Assembly: GCF_015207505.1 (NCBI RefSeq)
Contig: NZ_JADEWT010000018.1
Location: forward strand, 1 to 64,000
DNA length: 64,000 nt
Direction of reading: 5' to 3'
Origin: Tychonema sp. LEGE 06208
GTDB lineage: Bacteria > Cyanobacteriota > Cyanobacteriia > Cyanobacteriales > Microcoleaceae
Part shown: positions 11,301 through 20,907 of the stretch, piece by piece
How the letters are laid out: the number at the start of each line of letters is the position of its first letter
How positions within the stretch are numbered: the stretch's first letter is position 1
Translations under genes and position numbers: made by a program
Notes under the pieces: generated by a model
Told to the model about the DNA's origin: nothing
Seen by the model: the letters and a program-made list of their open reading frames with translations, nothing else
Databases searched by the model: none

Positions 11301-11497
11301 GCGGTAAGGGCATACCAGAGGAGATAAAAGAGAAAATATTTGACCCATTTTTTACTACTAAGCCTCCGGGAGAAGGCAGCGGTTTGGGACTAGATATTGT
11401 CAAGAAGATTGTTGAAAAACATCAGGGAAAGATTGAAGTGGAATCGATTCCCGGTCAAACTACATTTAATGTTTTTCTACCAATAAGTGGTGTATAG
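5378..11497 (+). CDS. Giant Ser/Thr kinase-AAA ATPase-GAF-PAS-histidine kinase
   Basis: A 2039-residue signalling protein of the cyanobacterial HstK-like architecture. The order is: Ser/Thr kinase (about 30-320; Lys60, HKDIKPQN at 169-176, DFS at 190-192); AAA/STAND-like ATPase with Walker A GFSGIGKT (371-378) and Walker B IFVDD (498-502); a long helical repeat region (about 770-1370); GAF (about 1395-1560); PAS (about 1575-1690); and a histidine kinase with His1739 in AHEVNTP and a C-terminal ATPase with NALQAMD, DSGKGIP and GSGLGLDIV. The kinase loop has HKD in place of HRD. It has no receiver, so phosphate must pass to a separate one; the next two genes supply receivers. An alternative start at 5453 (MLKIPGY) fits family N-termini better; 5378 has the better GAGGG spacing. 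Two repeat-like insertions are read through near residues 625-636 and 770-780. The input signal is unknown. Confidence 0.93.
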   Translation: MSTLSLQPPVASIKFLFNLLTRTDNMLKIPGYRINEQIYNGSRTKVYRGLSESNQKVIIKLLLSEYPTFSELVQFRNQYTITKNLDLPGIVKPIALLNYRNAFALVMQDVGGVSLAEYTVNPEQLDNILSSNSEVSCPDTSPLPLDEFLPIAIQIVQTIEGLYHNRIIHKDIKPQNIIINPETKEVKIIDFSISSLLPRENQQIQNPNVLEGTLAYMSPEQTGRMNRGIDYRTDFYSLGVTFYELLTGQLPFYSTDPMEVVHCHIAKMPNPPIELVPAIGVMTNKIIMKLMAKTPELRYQSAAGLRYDLEKCWQEWQDNGKISEFDLGNRDICDRFTIPEKLYGRENELKTLLEAFDRISEGTSEIMLVAGFSGIGKTAVVNEVHKPIVRQRGYFIKGKFDQFKRDIPFSSWVQAFQNLMQQLLTESATEVHKWQVKILEALGENSQVIIDVIPELERLIGKQPKVPELEGTAAQNRFNLLFQKFIRLFATKEHPLVIFVDDLQWADSASLKLMQLLMSEIDTRYLLLMGAYRDNEVFPAHPLMLTLDEIRKDSATLNQITLAPLDQPSLNRLIADTLICPLERAIPLTELVFTKTQGNPFFATQFLKSLYADGLISFDFSLIPSPYQGGGMGGWQCDIAQVKTLAFTNDVVEFMAIQLQKLPINTQNVLKLAACIGNEFDLATLAIVHEKSQSETAADLWKALQEGLVIPITEVYKFFQDSESVKVAPASELSVPYKFLHDRVQQAAYLLIPESQKQSTHLEIGQLLLRKGGHGGTAPTEAEKEEKIFDIVNQLNIGMELITHQTERDELAQLNLRAGHKAKTSTAYEAAKKYLNIGIELLDIECWQTHYKLTLQLYEQAAEAMYLNGDFEQMEQLAEIVIQNSKTLLDKIKIYQIQIQALKAQNQIKQSLNFGLDILELLGIYLPKDPEPTEIPRAFAETQLALQGKSIQDLIDLPDMSDPQKLAATQMLLQLCPAAYMVTPVLLPLITFKQIQLAIEYGNAPTHTHAYANYALILCGVMGELETGYQFGELALNLLEKLDAKPFRAMTLFVVNYFTKHWKHHIKTTLKPLLSAYFSGLETGDLEHAGYSAQRYCYLLYFSGSAELSSVELELETYSDALAKINQDSILQLHQIHHQAVLNLLGKTENPCLLIGSACDESQMLPVYIANNYRIACYYFYLNKLILCYLFDDYQQAIEYSAGAEEYLDAGVASILVPIFYTYNSLSKLAVYPDVEIFEQQQILKTVMTNQEKMKIWVHHAPMNYLHKFYLVEAERHRVLAKKLEAMEMYDRAISIAKENGYLNEEALAHELAAKFYLGWGKDKIAQLYLTEAYYAYARWGAKAKIDDLEKRYPQLLAKILSQKISFNTSDTISPMMTGTVVTNSSSGVSEILDLATVIKASQSLSGEINLDKLLSTLMQVMMENAGAEKGSMILIEGDSFFVAAQCVSGKFCNLKSTHVLDSNEIPIAIINYVWRTQETCVINDATTEAIFAADYYIIQHQPKSVLCLPIQHQGKPIAILYLENNLTTGAFTPDRLAVLKILSSQAAISIENAQLYANLEAKVAERTQELQQSEARFRQLYEQSADAILLLDGNTFIDCNPATVKMMRCTNKQQVLSLHPAQISPEFQPDGRNSFEKAEAMTALAFDRGNHRFEWMHRRTDGEDFWVEVLLTVIPLDGKEILHAVCREIGDRKQAELALHQKNQELSDTLQQLKATQEGLIQSEKMAALGQLVAGVAHEVNTPLGAIRSSAGNVSKFLDRALEQLPAVFQSLSPEAGQNFLELLQYSLQQSTNLSTKEERKLKRALRSQLEILEIESADTVADRLVMMGVYERIETFLPLLQRPDSLHLVEAAYKLSELKRGIAIINTATDRASKVVFALKTYARYEQSGTKTSASIAEGIETILTLYQNQLKQGIEVVRKYAEIPPILCYPDELNQVWTNLVHNALQAMDYRGTLTIDVTTQDEQAKISVSDSGKGIPEEIKEKIFDPFFTTKPPGEGSGLGLDIVKKIVEKHQGKIEVESIPGQTTFNVFLPISGV

Positions 11498-12053
11498 CCT
11501 TTCAAGCGAAAGATTAGGTGCCGCTGGCCAAACCGGCCAAACCGGCCAAACCGGCCAAACCGGGCATACCTCACGACGCTTGAGAACCGCTGTATAAGGA
11601 GGTAAAGTATGTGGCAAACGATATAACGCAGTAAGTAGGTGGGGTTTTATTTAGTTCCATCCCATCTGCAATCTACCCCATTGGGAGGATGGCAAAAGTT
11701 AAAGCGTTTTGAGAACAATAACTCGGATTCTACCGGGAATCGAGGTAAAATCGCTGTACGGTGCGTTATGCTCGGCTAAGCTGCTACGCATTTAGATTTC
11801 TTGGTTTCGGTGACTGGGGAGGGGAGAGAACTTGGAGATCTGTTGTTTCGTGGCATTTAATTGGCGATCGCACTTAAACCAAGAAACGGGGTTTTGAACT
11901 CTGCCAAGAGGATTGTCAGCAAGTATTTTGGTAAAAAACCAAGGTAACGGTCGCCAGCGCGATCGCCAAGTAGCATCTTAAAATGTGATCGGGCATACTA
12001 ATACACTTTACTACTTTTCCTACTAATAAAAACTTACGAAGTAGAAAAAATAA
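11498..12053. other. Intergenic region with GGCCAAACC tandem repeat
   Basis: No gene seen. Bases 11528-11562 hold four to five copies of the nine-base unit ggccaaacc. This runs into gcatacctcacgacgcttga and gagaaccg, which recur in related form at 46750-46785. The rest is unremarkable, with HIP1 cores at 11863 and near 11960. A promoter for the downstream receiver gene should lie in the last 100 bases, which are AT-rich, but I cannot fix it. Confidence 0.5.
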
Positions 12054-12449
12054 ATGTCTAAACCAGTTATTTTATGCGTTGACGATGAGAGAATGGTGTT
12101 AGATAGTCTCAGTACACAGCTAGCAGCAGAATTTGGGGATACCTACACCTATGAAGGAGCCGAAGATGCTGAAGAGGCGTTAGAGGTTATCGGCGAACTA
12201 TATGACGAAGAAACTAGCGTTATTGTGATTATTTCTGATTGGTTGATGCCTGGTATCAAGGGAGATGAGTTACTGATACGCATTCACAAACAATACCCCC
12301 ATATTATTACAATTATGCTGACCGGTCAAGCTGACGAAGTAGCAGTTGACAGAGTAAAAAAGCAGGCTAATCTCCATCGCTGCTTATCTAAACCTTGGTC
12401 GGAAGCCGATTTACTGGAAACTATAAAATCTGGTTTGTTGAAGTTATGA
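12054..12449 (+). CDS. Stand-alone response regulator receiver (CheY-like)
   Basis: A single REC domain of 131 residues. The acidic pocket is VDDE near residue 10, the phospho-acceptor is D62 in IISDWLMPG, the switch Thr is in IMLTGQAD, and the conserved Lys is in CLSKPW. There is no output domain, so it either passes phosphate on or acts by protein contact. Its last codon overlaps the start of the next gene (ATGA), so both are made together. Its closest visible relative is the receiver of that next protein, with the same ISD..MP..KGDELL pattern, suggesting a local duplication. The histidine kinases on both sides lack receivers and are plausible donors. Partner assignment is inference. Confidence 0.92.
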   Translation: MSKPVILCVDDERMVLDSLSTQLAAEFGDTYTYEGAEDAEEALEVIGELYDEETSVIVIISDWLMPGIKGDELLIRIHKQYPHIITIMLTGQADEVAVDRVKKQANLHRCLSKPWSEADLLETIKSGLLKL

Positions 12450-14218
12450 AACAACAGGTAATAATCTGTGTAGATGATGACAACACTGTACTCAAGAGCC
12501 TCAAAGTAGAACTCCAAGAAACTGTCGGCAATGCTTATCTGGTCGAAATTGCCGAGGGTGGGGAGGAAGCATTAGAGTTGCTTGAAGAATTATTGTTAGA
12601 TGGGTATGAAGTACCGTTAATTATTTCCGATCACATCATGCCTGAGATGAAGGGAGATGAACTATTAAGACAAGTCCACCTACTTTCGCCCCAAACTATC
12701 AAAATTATGCTGACAGGGCAAGCAGATATTGAGGCGGTGGGCAATGCCATCAAAAATGCAAATTTATATCGTTATCTAGCCAAACCCTGGCAACAAGAAG
12801 ACTTGAGTTTGACGGTAAAAGAAGCAGTAAATAGTTATCGGCAAAATCAACTTCTGGCATCACAAAACGCGCAGCTTCAGCAAATGAATCAGGAATTGGC
12901 TGATTTAAACCGCGAGCAATCGCTACTGATTGCGACACTCCACGAGAACGAAAATCGTTTGATGCAGTTTTTGGAAGCAATACCGATCGGCGTAGGAGTG
13001 CTGAATGCTGATGGCCAAGTTTACTATATCAATAAAAAAGCAAAAGAGATATTTAACAAAGGAGTCGTGTCTGAACTCCCAGCCGAAAAACTGTCAGAGG
13101 TTTATCAAGTTTATCCAGCAGGAAGTCTTGAACCTTGCCCTGTGGAAAACTTGCCCGTCATTCGGGCATTGAGGGGCGAAACTTCGATGGCTGACGATTT
13201 AGAAGTCCGGCACGGAAATAAGATTATTCCCCTAGAAATTCATGCTTCCCCGATTTACGAGCAGCAGAACAAAATTGTATATGCTATCAACACTCTTTTA
13301 GATATCACAGAACGCAAAGAAGCTGAGGCTGAGCGCAAAAAGTTCATGGAGGAGCTTTTTGAGGTCAATAGCAGTTTGCAACTTTCACTGGAGGCAGAAT
13401 TAGATATCGTTGAGGCGACAAGTCGTTTTGTACCCAATCAGTTGTTATCTTTTTTGGGATGTGACAGTATTGTTGATGTTAAATTGGGAGATGCGGTGGA
13501 GTTGGAAATGTCGGTGCTGTTTTCTGACATTCGCGATTTCACGACTCTTTCGGAACAGATGACACCAGAAGAAAATTTCAAATTTATCAATTCATATTTG
13601 AGTTATATGGGACCGCTGATTCTAGAAAATCAGGGGTTTATTGATAAATATATTGGCGATGCAATTATGGCTTTGTTTAGTGAGGGTGCGGATGATGCTG
13701 TGAAAGCGGGAATTGCGATGCTGCACAGTCTTGCTGAATACAATCGACAGCGCGCTGCTGCGGACGATGTGGCGATTAAGATTGGGGTGGGAATTAATAC
13801 TGGTTCTTTGATGTTGGGTACTGTTGGCGGAAACAGCCGGATGGACGGTACTGTTATTGGTGATGCGGTTAATTTGGCTTCTAGAATTGAAAGCTTGACG
13901 AAGAATTATGGGGTGTCGCTGTTAATTACTCAACAGACTTTCGATCGCTTGACAAATCCTGCTGATTATGCAATTCGGGTAATTGATAAGGTTCAGGTTA
14001 AGGGGAAGTCTGAATGGGTGACTGTTTATGAAGTTTTTGAGGCGGATTTGCCGGAAGTTAAGGCGGGAAAGTTGGCTAATTTGCGGTTGTTTGCTGAGGC
14101 TTTGTTTTTATACAATATGAATAATTTTAGGGAAGCTGGGGAACTTTTTGCGGATTGTTGGCGACAAAATCCGGGGGATAAGGTGGCTCAAATTTATTGG
14201 GATAGGTGTCTTAGTTAG
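12446..14218 (+). CDS. Receiver-PAS-class III adenylate cyclase
   Basis: Makes cAMP from ATP under control of a phospho-receiver. The start chosen, MKQQVIICVDDD, overlaps the previous stop as ATGA; a longer form from 12395 would read into the previous gene. REC: D62 in IISDHIMPE and IMLTGQAD, then KPW. A coiled linker follows (near 130-165), then PAS (about 170-295), then the cyclase. In the cyclase, metal-binding D361 (FSDIRDF) and D405 (YIGD), adenine-selecting Lys401 and Thr469, and transition-state residues Asn476 and Arg480 (VNLASR) are all present. Thr at 469 in place of Asp is the class IIIb type, common in cyanobacteria and often bicarbonate-responsive. A short TPR-like tail follows (residues about 535-590). 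All catalytic residues are present, so activity is expected. Nucleotide choice (ATP) is inferred from Lys/Thr. Confidence 0.94.
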   Translation: MKQQVIICVDDDNTVLKSLKVELQETVGNAYLVEIAEGGEEALELLEELLLDGYEVPLIISDHIMPEMKGDELLRQVHLLSPQTIKIMLTGQADIEAVGNAIKNANLYRYLAKPWQQEDLSLTVKEAVNSYRQNQLLASQNAQLQQMNQELADLNREQSLLIATLHENENRLMQFLEAIPIGVGVLNADGQVYYINKKAKEIFNKGVVSELPAEKLSEVYQVYPAGSLEPCPVENLPVIRALRGETSMADDLEVRHGNKIIPLEIHASPIYEQQNKIVYAINTLLDITERKEAEAERKKFMEELFEVNSSLQLSLEAELDIVEATSRFVPNQLLSFLGCDSIVDVKLGDAVELEMSVLFSDIRDFTTLSEQMTPEENFKFINSYLSYMGPLILENQGFIDKYIGDAIMALFSEGADDAVKAGIAMLHSLAEYNRQRAAADDVAIKIGVGINTGSLMLGTVGGNSRMDGTVIGDAVNLASRIESLTKNYGVSLLITQQTFDRLTNPADYAIRVIDKVQVKGKSEWVTVYEVFEADLPEVKAGKLANLRLFAEALFLYNMNNFREAGELFADCWRQNPGDKVAQIYWDRCLS

Positions 14219-14281
14219 TTGTTAGTTGTTAGTTGTTAGTTGTTAGTTGTTAGTTGTTAGTTGTTAGTTGTTAGTTGTTAG
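14212..14281. repeat. STRR heptamer array (TTAGTTG)
   Basis: About nine to ten uninterrupted copies of TTAGTTG begin at the stop codon of the cyclase gene. The cyclase stop TAG itself falls within the repeat text (cttagttag). Confidence 0.9.
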
Positions 14282-14388
14282 TAACATACCCCGTTTATGA
14301 TTCGGCGGTTGAAACCGCGCCTTGTCAAACAAAGTCGGCCTGCACCGACTGGTTCATAAAGGATATCCAAAACCCGGATTTGGTATCA

Positions 14389-14434
14389 ATAACCAATAAC
14401 CAATAACCAATAACCAATAACTAATAACTAATAA
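14389..14434. repeat. STRR heptamer array (AATAACC/AATAACT)
   Basis: Six copies of a seven-base unit, the first half ending in C and the second in T. It abuts the 3' end of the facing histidine kinase gene. Confidence 0.85.
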
Positions 14435-17433
14435 CTATTTTGCTCGATCGGCATTTCTATGATAAATTCGGCTCCTTGACCGAGTGCAGACACGCAACTC
14501 AGCGTGCCTCCGTGTTCTCGGACAACTTTATAGGAAATTGACAGGCCCAAACCAGTGCCTTTATCGGCGGGTTTGGTGGTAAAAAAGGCCTCGAATAACT
14601 GCTGGCAAACTTCTTCCGGCATCCCTGGGCCGTTGTCAGAAATCCGAATTACAGCGTTGGAGTTTTGGACTTCTGTCCTAATTTTAATTTTGCTGCGGTT
14701 AGCTTGGGCTTCCTCTACTGAACGCCCTGCGTTGTATTCCTCGATCGCATCGATCGCATTTCCGATCAAATTCATAAATACCTGATTTATTTTACCCGAA
14801 TAGCACTCAACCAAAGGCAAATTTCCATAGTCCTTAATTACTGCAATTTCGGGATAGTTGCCGCGCGCCCTCAACCGGCTTTGCAGGATTAGCAGTGTTC
14901 CTTCAATGCCTTCGTGCAGGTTGACTTTGCTCATTTGAGAATCGTCTTTGCGAGAGAAATTTCTGAGAGAGCGCACGATTTCCCGAATGCGATCGGCCCC
15001 AATCTGCATCGAGGACATCGCTTTTGGCAAATCTTCTAACAGAAACTCTAGCTCGATTTCCTCAATTTTATTTTGAATTGGTGCGGGCGGCTGCGGGCAG
15101 TGCTGCTGGTACATATCGATCAAATTTAGCAAATCTTCGGTGTAGTGGCCGACGTGGACGAGATTGCCGCAGACGCTGCTAACGGGATTGTTGATTTCGT
15201 GAGCGACACCTGCTACCATTTGACCGAGTGTAGACATTTTTTCGGTGTGAATCAATACCGCTTGAGTTTGCTGCAATTCGTGCAAAGTATGTTCTAGCTG
15301 AAGTTTTTGTTGAGTTAACTCTGTTTGCGACTGCAGCAAAGCTTCTTCACTGCGTTTCTGCTCGGAAATATCAGTAATTAACCCTTCTAAAGCTATCAAT
15401 TCTCCAGAGTCGGAATACACTCCCAAACCTTGCTCCCAAACCCATTTTAATTCGCCGTTTTTACAAGTTATTCGATAATTTAGCTGATAGGGGCGATTTT
15501 CTGCCAAGGCTATTTGAATGGCATTCCACAAAATATCGCGATCGTCCGGGTGTGTTAATTCCGATACAGAAATTTGCATGGTGCCGATAAATTCTTCAGG
15601 AGAATAGCCGGATAATTGATAGCAACCTTCGCTGACAAACTCCATACTGCGATCGGCATCATTGCGAAAACGATAGGCCATCCCGGGCAAATTGCTCATC
15701 AGCGTCGCCAGTGCCCGCTGGCTTTCCCGCAGGGCTTCTTCTGCACGTTTGCGATCGGTAATATCCGTCATCACCCCCAGCATACAAAGTTCGCCCTCCA
15801 AATCAATCAACTCTGCTGAGAGCAAACACACCACCACCGATCCCGACTTCACCCGAAATTCGCATTCCTGGTTGCGAACAATATATTTTTCTTGCAATAT
15901 TTTCCTAAAATTAACTCGTTCTTCTGGCTTCACCCAAATATTTAAATCATCTACTGTATGGTAAATAGTTTCTGCTAAACTGTAGCCTGTCATCGCTAAA
16001 AAGCTATCATTAACTTCAATAAAATTGCCTGAGAAAGTAGTAATAGTCATCGGATCTGGACTAGATCGAAAAGCTTTAGAAAATTTTTCCTCCGACAAAC
16101 GCAACTGTTTAATAGCTGCTTCTAACTGACTTGTCCGCTCTTTAACCCGGCATTCCAAAACCTCGTTAGCCCGCTGCAAATTTTCCTGGGCTTGCACCCG
16201 ATAAGTGATATCGCGCACCACAGCTTGCAGCCCAATTTTGCCGCCGATATCCATAGAAGTTAGCAGCACTTCCGCCGGAAACTCGGAACCGTCCAAACGT
16301 CGGTGCAGCCAGTCAAAACGGCAACTTCCTGTGGTGATTGCCGTATTAATTTGCTCTTGAGACAGACTCATAGAATCTTCTCCACTCGGTTGTAAAGGTG
16401 GGCTAAATGCCGAAGGATGCTTGCCGCAAAACTCCGATTCTGTGCTGCAGCCAAACAACTTTAAAGTTGCTGGATTGCAATCCAAAAATCCCTGTTCGTC
16501 TAACAGCATTACCGCATCAGTTGTCGATTCGTAGAGAGTGCGAAACTTCCTTTCCGATTCTTGCAAAGAAGCAATCAACTGCATTTTTTCTTCTGCAGTC
16601 CGCTTTTGCTCGGTAATGTCCTGCATGATTTGAGAAAAGCCTTGCAACTCTCCGCTTTCATCCCGCAAAGGAGTCACAATAATCTTCGCCCAAAATCGAG
16701 AGCCATCTTTGCGGAACCGCCAGCTTTCACTTTCATATCTACCTGCTGCGGTAGCTGTGGCTAATTTTTCTTGCTGTTTGCCAATTTTAATATCTTCAGG
16801 CGTATAAAAGCACTCCGAGTTTTTGCCTACTATTTCGCTGGCTTCATACCCCAAAATTCTTTTAGCGCCGGAATTCCAGCTAGCTACATATCCCTTAGTA
16901 TCTAACATGAATATAGCATAATCTTTAACGCCTTCTATTACCATTCGCAGGCGTTCTTCACTCTCTCGCAGTGCAGTTTCTGCATTTTTGCGCTGAGTAA
17001 CATCTTCGACAAACCCTTCGTAATAAAGCAATTTGCCGTCGGAATCGCGGACTGCTCGCGCATTTTCCGAAATCCAAATTACTGCGCCATCTCGGCGATA
17101 AATCTGCGATTCAAAATCCGATACGATGCCGCGCGCTTGTAAAGCCGAAACAAACTCGCTGCGGCGATCGGGATTGACGTAAAGCTGATCGCTGATATCG
17201 GTCAGGTTCCCCATCAATTCTGCTGGGGAATTGTACCCGTAAATCCGAGCCAAAGCGGGATTAGCGCTGAGGTAACGCCCTTCGGGTGTGGTCTGGAAAA
17301 TGCCGGAAACAGCATTTTCAAACATACTGTAATATTTTGCTTCCATTTGCTGCAGCGCCTCCTGGACATTCAGGCATTCTATTGCTTTATTTTGTAATTG
17401 TTGATTTGCCACTATTGAATCCCCTGCTCTCAT
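14428..17433 (-). CDS. Five-PAS sensor histidine kinase
   Basis: A soluble 1001-residue sensor kinase with no membrane segment. Five PAS domains lie at about 25-150, 155-280, 290-415, 450-570 and 575-700, most ending in a DIT(D/E)(Q/R)KR-type PAC segment. The phospho-acceptor is His745 (VAHEINNP) after EKMSTLGQM. The C-terminal ATPase has LIGNAID, DNGPGMP and GTGLGLSIS boxes. PAS3 (LLDEQGFLDCNPATLKLFGC) resembles the PAS of the giant kinase at 5378 ([20 protein letters not shown]), and both have a DGSEF/DGEDF region, so the sensing modules look related. It has no receiver of its own, faces the cyclase gene tail to tail, and is separated from it only by two repeat arrays. Ligand is unknown; PAS could bind small molecules, haem or flavin, but no Cys or His signature decides this. 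Confidence 0.93.
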   Translation of the reverse strand: MRAGDSIVANQQLQNKAIECLNVQEALQQMEAKYYSMFENAVSGIFQTTPEGRYLSANPALARIYGYNSPAELMGNLTDISDQLYVNPDRRSEFVSALQARGIVSDFESQIYRRDGAVIWISENARAVRDSDGKLLYYEGFVEDVTQRKNAETALRESEERLRMVIEGVKDYAIFMLDTKGYVASWNSGAKRILGYEASEIVGKNSECFYTPEDIKIGKQQEKLATATAAGRYESESWRFRKDGSRFWAKIIVTPLRDESGELQGFSQIMQDITEQKRTAEEKMQLIASLQESERKFRTLYESTTDAVMLLDEQGFLDCNPATLKLFGCSTESEFCGKHPSAFSPPLQPSGEDSMSLSQEQINTAITTGSCRFDWLHRRLDGSEFPAEVLLTSMDIGGKIGLQAVVRDITYRVQAQENLQRANEVLECRVKERTSQLEAAIKQLRLSEEKFSKAFRSSPDPMTITTFSGNFIEVNDSFLAMTGYSLAETIYHTVDDLNIWVKPEERVNFRKILQEKYIVRNQECEFRVKSGSVVVCLLSAELIDLEGELCMLGVMTDITDRKRAEEALRESQRALATLMSNLPGMAYRFRNDADRSMEFVSEGCYQLSGYSPEEFIGTMQISVSELTHPDDRDILWNAIQIALAENRPYQLNYRITCKNGELKWVWEQGLGVYSDSGELIALEGLITDISEQKRSEEALLQSQTELTQQKLQLEHTLHELQQTQAVLIHTEKMSTLGQMVAGVAHEINNPVSSVCGNLVHVGHYTEDLLNLIDMYQQHCPQPPAPIQNKIEEIELEFLLEDLPKAMSSMQIGADRIREIVRSLRNFSRKDDSQMSKVNLHEGIEGTLLILQSRLRARGNYPEIAVIKDYGNLPLVECYSGKINQVFMNLIGNAIDAIEEYNAGRSVEEAQANRSKIKIRTEVQNSNAVIRISDNGPGMPEEVCQQLFEAFFTTKPADKGTGLGLSISYKVVREHGGTLSCVSALGQGAEFIIEMPIEQNSY

Positions 17434-18435
17434 ATTTGAGTTGATTTTTTTTAGGATATTCCTGTTAAGTATGAACCGTTAACTAGGCAGGAGAATACTG
17501 TGCCGTCCGATGGAAAAAAAAAAGCGATCGCCCACACAGCTTGGCGATTGGTTTGTGTCCGGGGCTGCAATTATACAAGTATGTTGATTCATTTCTCCTG
17601 CAGGGCTGTTAGATGTTAGATGTTAGATGTTATTGAGGCAAGTTTAGTTGACTGGGTTTGTCTTTTTTTAAGATTTGGCTGGCCTTCAGACGGGCGAGTT
17701 CCTCGATTACCAACCTGCTCCTTGAAATCTGTCTGAATATATTAGCAGTTAAGTACCCTGAAATAAGTTAGTGGCGATGCTGTTTTACTATAATCAGAGG
17801 CAGCTACTTCTACAACCGCAAGAGTTTATTTTTAAGGTTTGGGTCAAAGTTCGATCGACTCTCTCTCCTGTGACTAACCTGCGGGTATCAACTGAACGGC
17901 TGTGGGTGCTGTGCTGTCGATTGGGAGATTGAAGATTTTGGATCGAATCATTGACTTGCGGCGCAGTGAATCTGTGACTGTCGCTCTGACCTAAAATTTT
18001 GGGGTATCCACAACTTTTGTCGGAAACTTGTATCCGTTGGTGCTCTCGGTTACTGTTAATTATTTTTAGTGAGATATAATACAGCGGACTGCTGGTAGTT
18101 GCACGATCGCGCGTTTCCCTTTAAAGTTGCCATAACAAGAGGGCAATTGTTGTATCAAAAACTTCATATTCGGCTGCTGCGGGCGGACAAATGATGTAAC
18201 GCTGCTAATATCAGGGGCCAAAATCCGATCCCTGGGTGCAAAATAGCGTGAGATTTGGGCAGTTTCCCAAACAAGATGTAATTTTAAGGACGCTCTAAAC
18301 CATTGTGCAGTAAGTCATTGCCAATTCTAAAATCTCCCGCGCAAAAATTGAACATGGTGTAAGTCTGGTAAAATGCCGATCGATTCTCGGTTTGGCCGCT
18401 AAGCTCGATCGGGCTAAATTTGACTAACACGATAA
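17434..18435. other. Gene-free region between the histidine kinase and trpD
   Basis: About 1 kb without a credible gene. Bases 17609-17631 contain three copies of AGATGTT. A TATAAT at 18075-18080 could be a -10 element, but I see no good -35 at the right spacing, and it is 360 bases from trpD. HIP1 and GATCG cores are frequent. Nothing else is recognised. Confidence 0.35.
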
Positions 18436-19551
18436 ATGACAGATTCTCCCGTACTCGCAACACTAGATATAGCCACAGCTTCAACTTTGACAGCGGATTC
18501 TCCTCTGTGGCCAGCCCTGCTACAACAACTGTTAGACAGACAATCTCTCTCGCGCGCCCAAGCCACCGACTTAATGCAGGGATGGCTAGCAGAAGCTATA
18601 CCCCCGGCACTTTCCGGCGCGATTTTAGCAGCTCTCCAAGCTAAAGGCATTTCTGCTCAAGAATTGGCGGGAATGGCTCAGGTATTGCAGTTTGAGTCCC
18701 TCGCAGGCGAGTCAGAAAGTGTTTTCGATCGCCAATCTCGGAGTTCAAATCTTAAATTAATTGATACTTGCGGCACCGGCGGTGATGGCGCTTCCACATT
18801 TAACATTTCCACGGCTGTAGCTTTTGTTGCCGCCGCAGGCCTAGTGCGAGTCGCCAAACACGGAAATCGATCGGCATCGAGCAAAGTCGGTTCTGCTGAC
18901 GTGCTAGAAGCACTCGGAGTCAACCTCAACGCCGATATGGAGAAGGTAAAAGCTGCTTTAGACTCGGTAGGGATCACTTTTTTATTTGCGCCAGGGTGGC
19001 ATCCAGCACTCAAGGCTGTAGCATCGCTCCGGCGCACTTTGAAGGTGCGGACTGTTTTTAACCTTTTAGGGCCTCTCGTCAATCCTCTGCGCCCGGATGG
19101 GCAGGTAATCGGGGTGTTCGATCCCAGGATGGTATCAACTGTGGCGCAAGCTTTGGGCGAGTTGGGGACTGAGTTGGCGATAGTGGTGCACGGCCGAGAA
19201 AAGTTGGATGAGGCGGGTTTGGGTGATGTGACTGATTTGGCGATTTTGTCGGGCGGCAAGGTGGAACTTACTACTTTAAACCCGGAACAGGTAGGATTGA
19301 CACCAAGTGCGATCGGCTCCTTGAAAGGTGGAAATGTTGAGGAAAACGCCGAGATTTTGCGGAATGTTTTGCAAGGCAAAGGTACAGCAGCGCAAATGGA
19401 TGTTGTAGCTTTGAATGCGTCTTTAGCTTTTCAAGTGGGGGGTGCAATTCCTATGGGTTCCCACGCTGCAGGAGTTGATTTGGCTAAGGAGATTTTATCG
19501 AGCGGCGAATCTTGGTTGAAATTGCAGCAGTTAATTGAGTTTTTGCGGTGA
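18436..19551 (+). CDS. trpD: Anthranilate phosphoribosyltransferase
   Basis: Transfers phosphoribose from PRPP to anthranilate, the second committed step of tryptophan synthesis, in the cytoplasm. The PRPP-binding loop is [16 protein letters not shown] near residues 112-127. [21 protein letters not shown] and the [13 protein letters not shown] segment are typical. The N-terminal helical domain includes the Ser-Gly-Ala-Ile anthranilate tunnel region. At 371 residues it is slightly longer than usual because of a short N-terminal extension (about 20 residues) and a small insert near 90-100. There are no other trp genes nearby, which is the normal scattered arrangement in cyanobacteria. The ATG follows aacacgata without a strong Shine-Dalgarno. 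Confidence 0.97.
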   Translation: MTDSPVLATLDIATASTLTADSPLWPALLQQLLDRQSLSRAQATDLMQGWLAEAIPPALSGAILAALQAKGISAQELAGMAQVLQFESLAGESESVFDRQSRSSNLKLIDTCGTGGDGASTFNISTAVAFVAAAGLVRVAKHGNRSASSKVGSADVLEALGVNLNADMEKVKAALDSVGITFLFAPGWHPALKAVASLRRTLKVRTVFNLLGPLVNPLRPDGQVIGVFDPRMVSTVAQALGELGTELAIVVHGREKLDEAGLGDVTDLAILSGGKVELTTLNPEQVGLTPSAIGSLKGGNVEENAEILRNVLQGKGTAAQMDVVALNASLAFQVGGAIPMGSHAAGVDLAKEILSSGESWLKLQQLIEFLR

Positions 19552-19751
19552 AGGAAGAAGTTCGGCATCTGATGCAATTGGCTGATTTAACAGATGTTGA
19601 AAAAAGAGGTTAGAGGCCAGAGGAGGGAAGAATGAGATGCACAATTTGCGATCGTCTCTCGCTTCTGGCGATCGAGCAAACTCGAACCATTACGCAGGGA
19701 TCAACTGTTTGCAAAACCCAGCGAACTCTTAAGGTATTCGCACGCTCGGAC

Positions 19752-19813
19752 TAATGACCAATGACTAATGACCAATGACCAATGACCAATGACTAATGAC
19801 TAATGACTAATGA
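19752..19813. repeat. STRR heptamer array (AATGACC/AATGACT)
   Basis: About nine seven-base units between the convergent trpD and aspartyl protease-like genes, ending just before the stop codon of the latter. Confidence 0.88.
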
Positions 19814-19820
19814 CTCCACT

Positions 19821-20474
19821 TTAAGAGCGCGATCGAAATTCAATCACATCTTGCTTAATAGTCACATCTTTATTACCAAAAAAATCGTGACCCAGCAGCC
19901 CGATGTCTAGTGCGGGCGATATCGGTACAACTACATTTGTAATCGCCAAACCGCCAGCTTCGATCGAAGTAAGATTGCCCAGAGGAAAAGTAGCCACTCC
20001 GTTGGGAGTTTTGGCTTGCACGCTTCCTTGAGGAACTATCTTCAAAGCAGTAGCCATTGCTGGCGTAATTACTGTGCGGCTTGCTCCAGAATCCACCATC
20101 ATTTCAAACTTTTGCGTGCCGTTAAACGTGACTTCTATCACTGGGATATTAGCTTCTCGGCGTTTAATTTTGACCAGAAATACTCCCGATTTAGTATTAG
20201 CCTTAGTATCAGACGAACCTGCAGGAGCCAATTCTTGGGGCATAAAACCGCAGACAGAGCGGCTCAAGCTAATTGTTTGGCCGCGGTCGTTACGCATGAA
20301 GCATCCCTCGCTCTCTTGAGCAGTCGCTGGCGACGAGTTGACTGCAGTGTCAAGTAAAATTGAACTGCTCAGAGAAATAACTGCTGTTAAAAGCAGTAAA
20401 GGTTTGCGGAGTTTTTCGCTCAGCAGAGGCTTTTTTGAGTTGGAGAGTAAAGGCAAGGGAGATTTGCTGACCAT
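19821..20474 (-). CDS. Secreted retropepsin-like aspartyl protease-fold protein
   Basis: A single-domain clan AA protease-fold protein of the bacterial TIGR02281-like group. The catalytic motif is MMVDSGASRTVITPAMA. The second landmark, PALDIGLLGHDFFGNKDV, matches the flap-to-core end of the family. I chose the internal ATG at 20474 because the residues after it form a plausible signal sequence (basic SKKPLLSEKLRKP then LLLLTAVISLSSSILL, with a cleavage-like region ending ATAQ). The reading frame extends to 20615, but that extension looks unlike protein. One catalytic Asp per chain means activity would need a dimer, as in retropepsins. Likely periplasmic or lumenal. The substrate is unknown. 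It sits between trpD and carA with no functional link. Confidence 0.8.
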   Translation of the reverse strand: MVSKSPLPLLSNSKKPLLSEKLRKPLLLLTAVISLSSSILLDTAVNSSPATAQESEGCFMRNDRGQTISLSRSVCGFMPQELAPAGSSDTKANTKSGVFLVKIKRREANIPVIEVTFNGTQKFEMMVDSGASRTVITPAMATALKIVPQGSVQAKTPNGVATFPLGNLTSIEAGGLAITNVVVPISPALDIGLLGHDFFGNKDVTIKQDVIEFRSRS

Positions 20475-20907
20475 AGTTTGTTTAAACGCTTGTTTGTCGA
20501 TCGTAACAACGACAACCACCTTTGAGTATAGATTTAGCGCTGACAGTTTGGGGATTTCAGCTTGTATTTTTGTCTGATGAGGGCGGTATGTCACAAAATG
20601 CTTGACAAATGACAAACAATTTGTTTCAGTAATTGAGACTGGAAGGTTCCTAAGTCAAAAGTACCAAAGCACGTAATATAAATTTTTACGAGATTGAGCT
20701 ATAAACCGTAAAAAAAAATACAGCAGGAAATTACTGTATGAAAATAAAATGAGATTTTTATGAGACATCTGCCAAAAAGACTGTTTTGAACGTGCAGGAT
20801 GCCTGTTCCACAATCATTGTGGGAGAGGTCTATTTGGTCGATCGGCCAAAAGCCCCCAGTCGGGATAAAAATGAAATGAAACTAAACGTAAAGTAATTAA
20901 GGATGCC

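Noticed and set aside
18678-19379. A 233-residue frame antisense to trpD
   Set aside because: Shadow of trpD; no protein features of its own.
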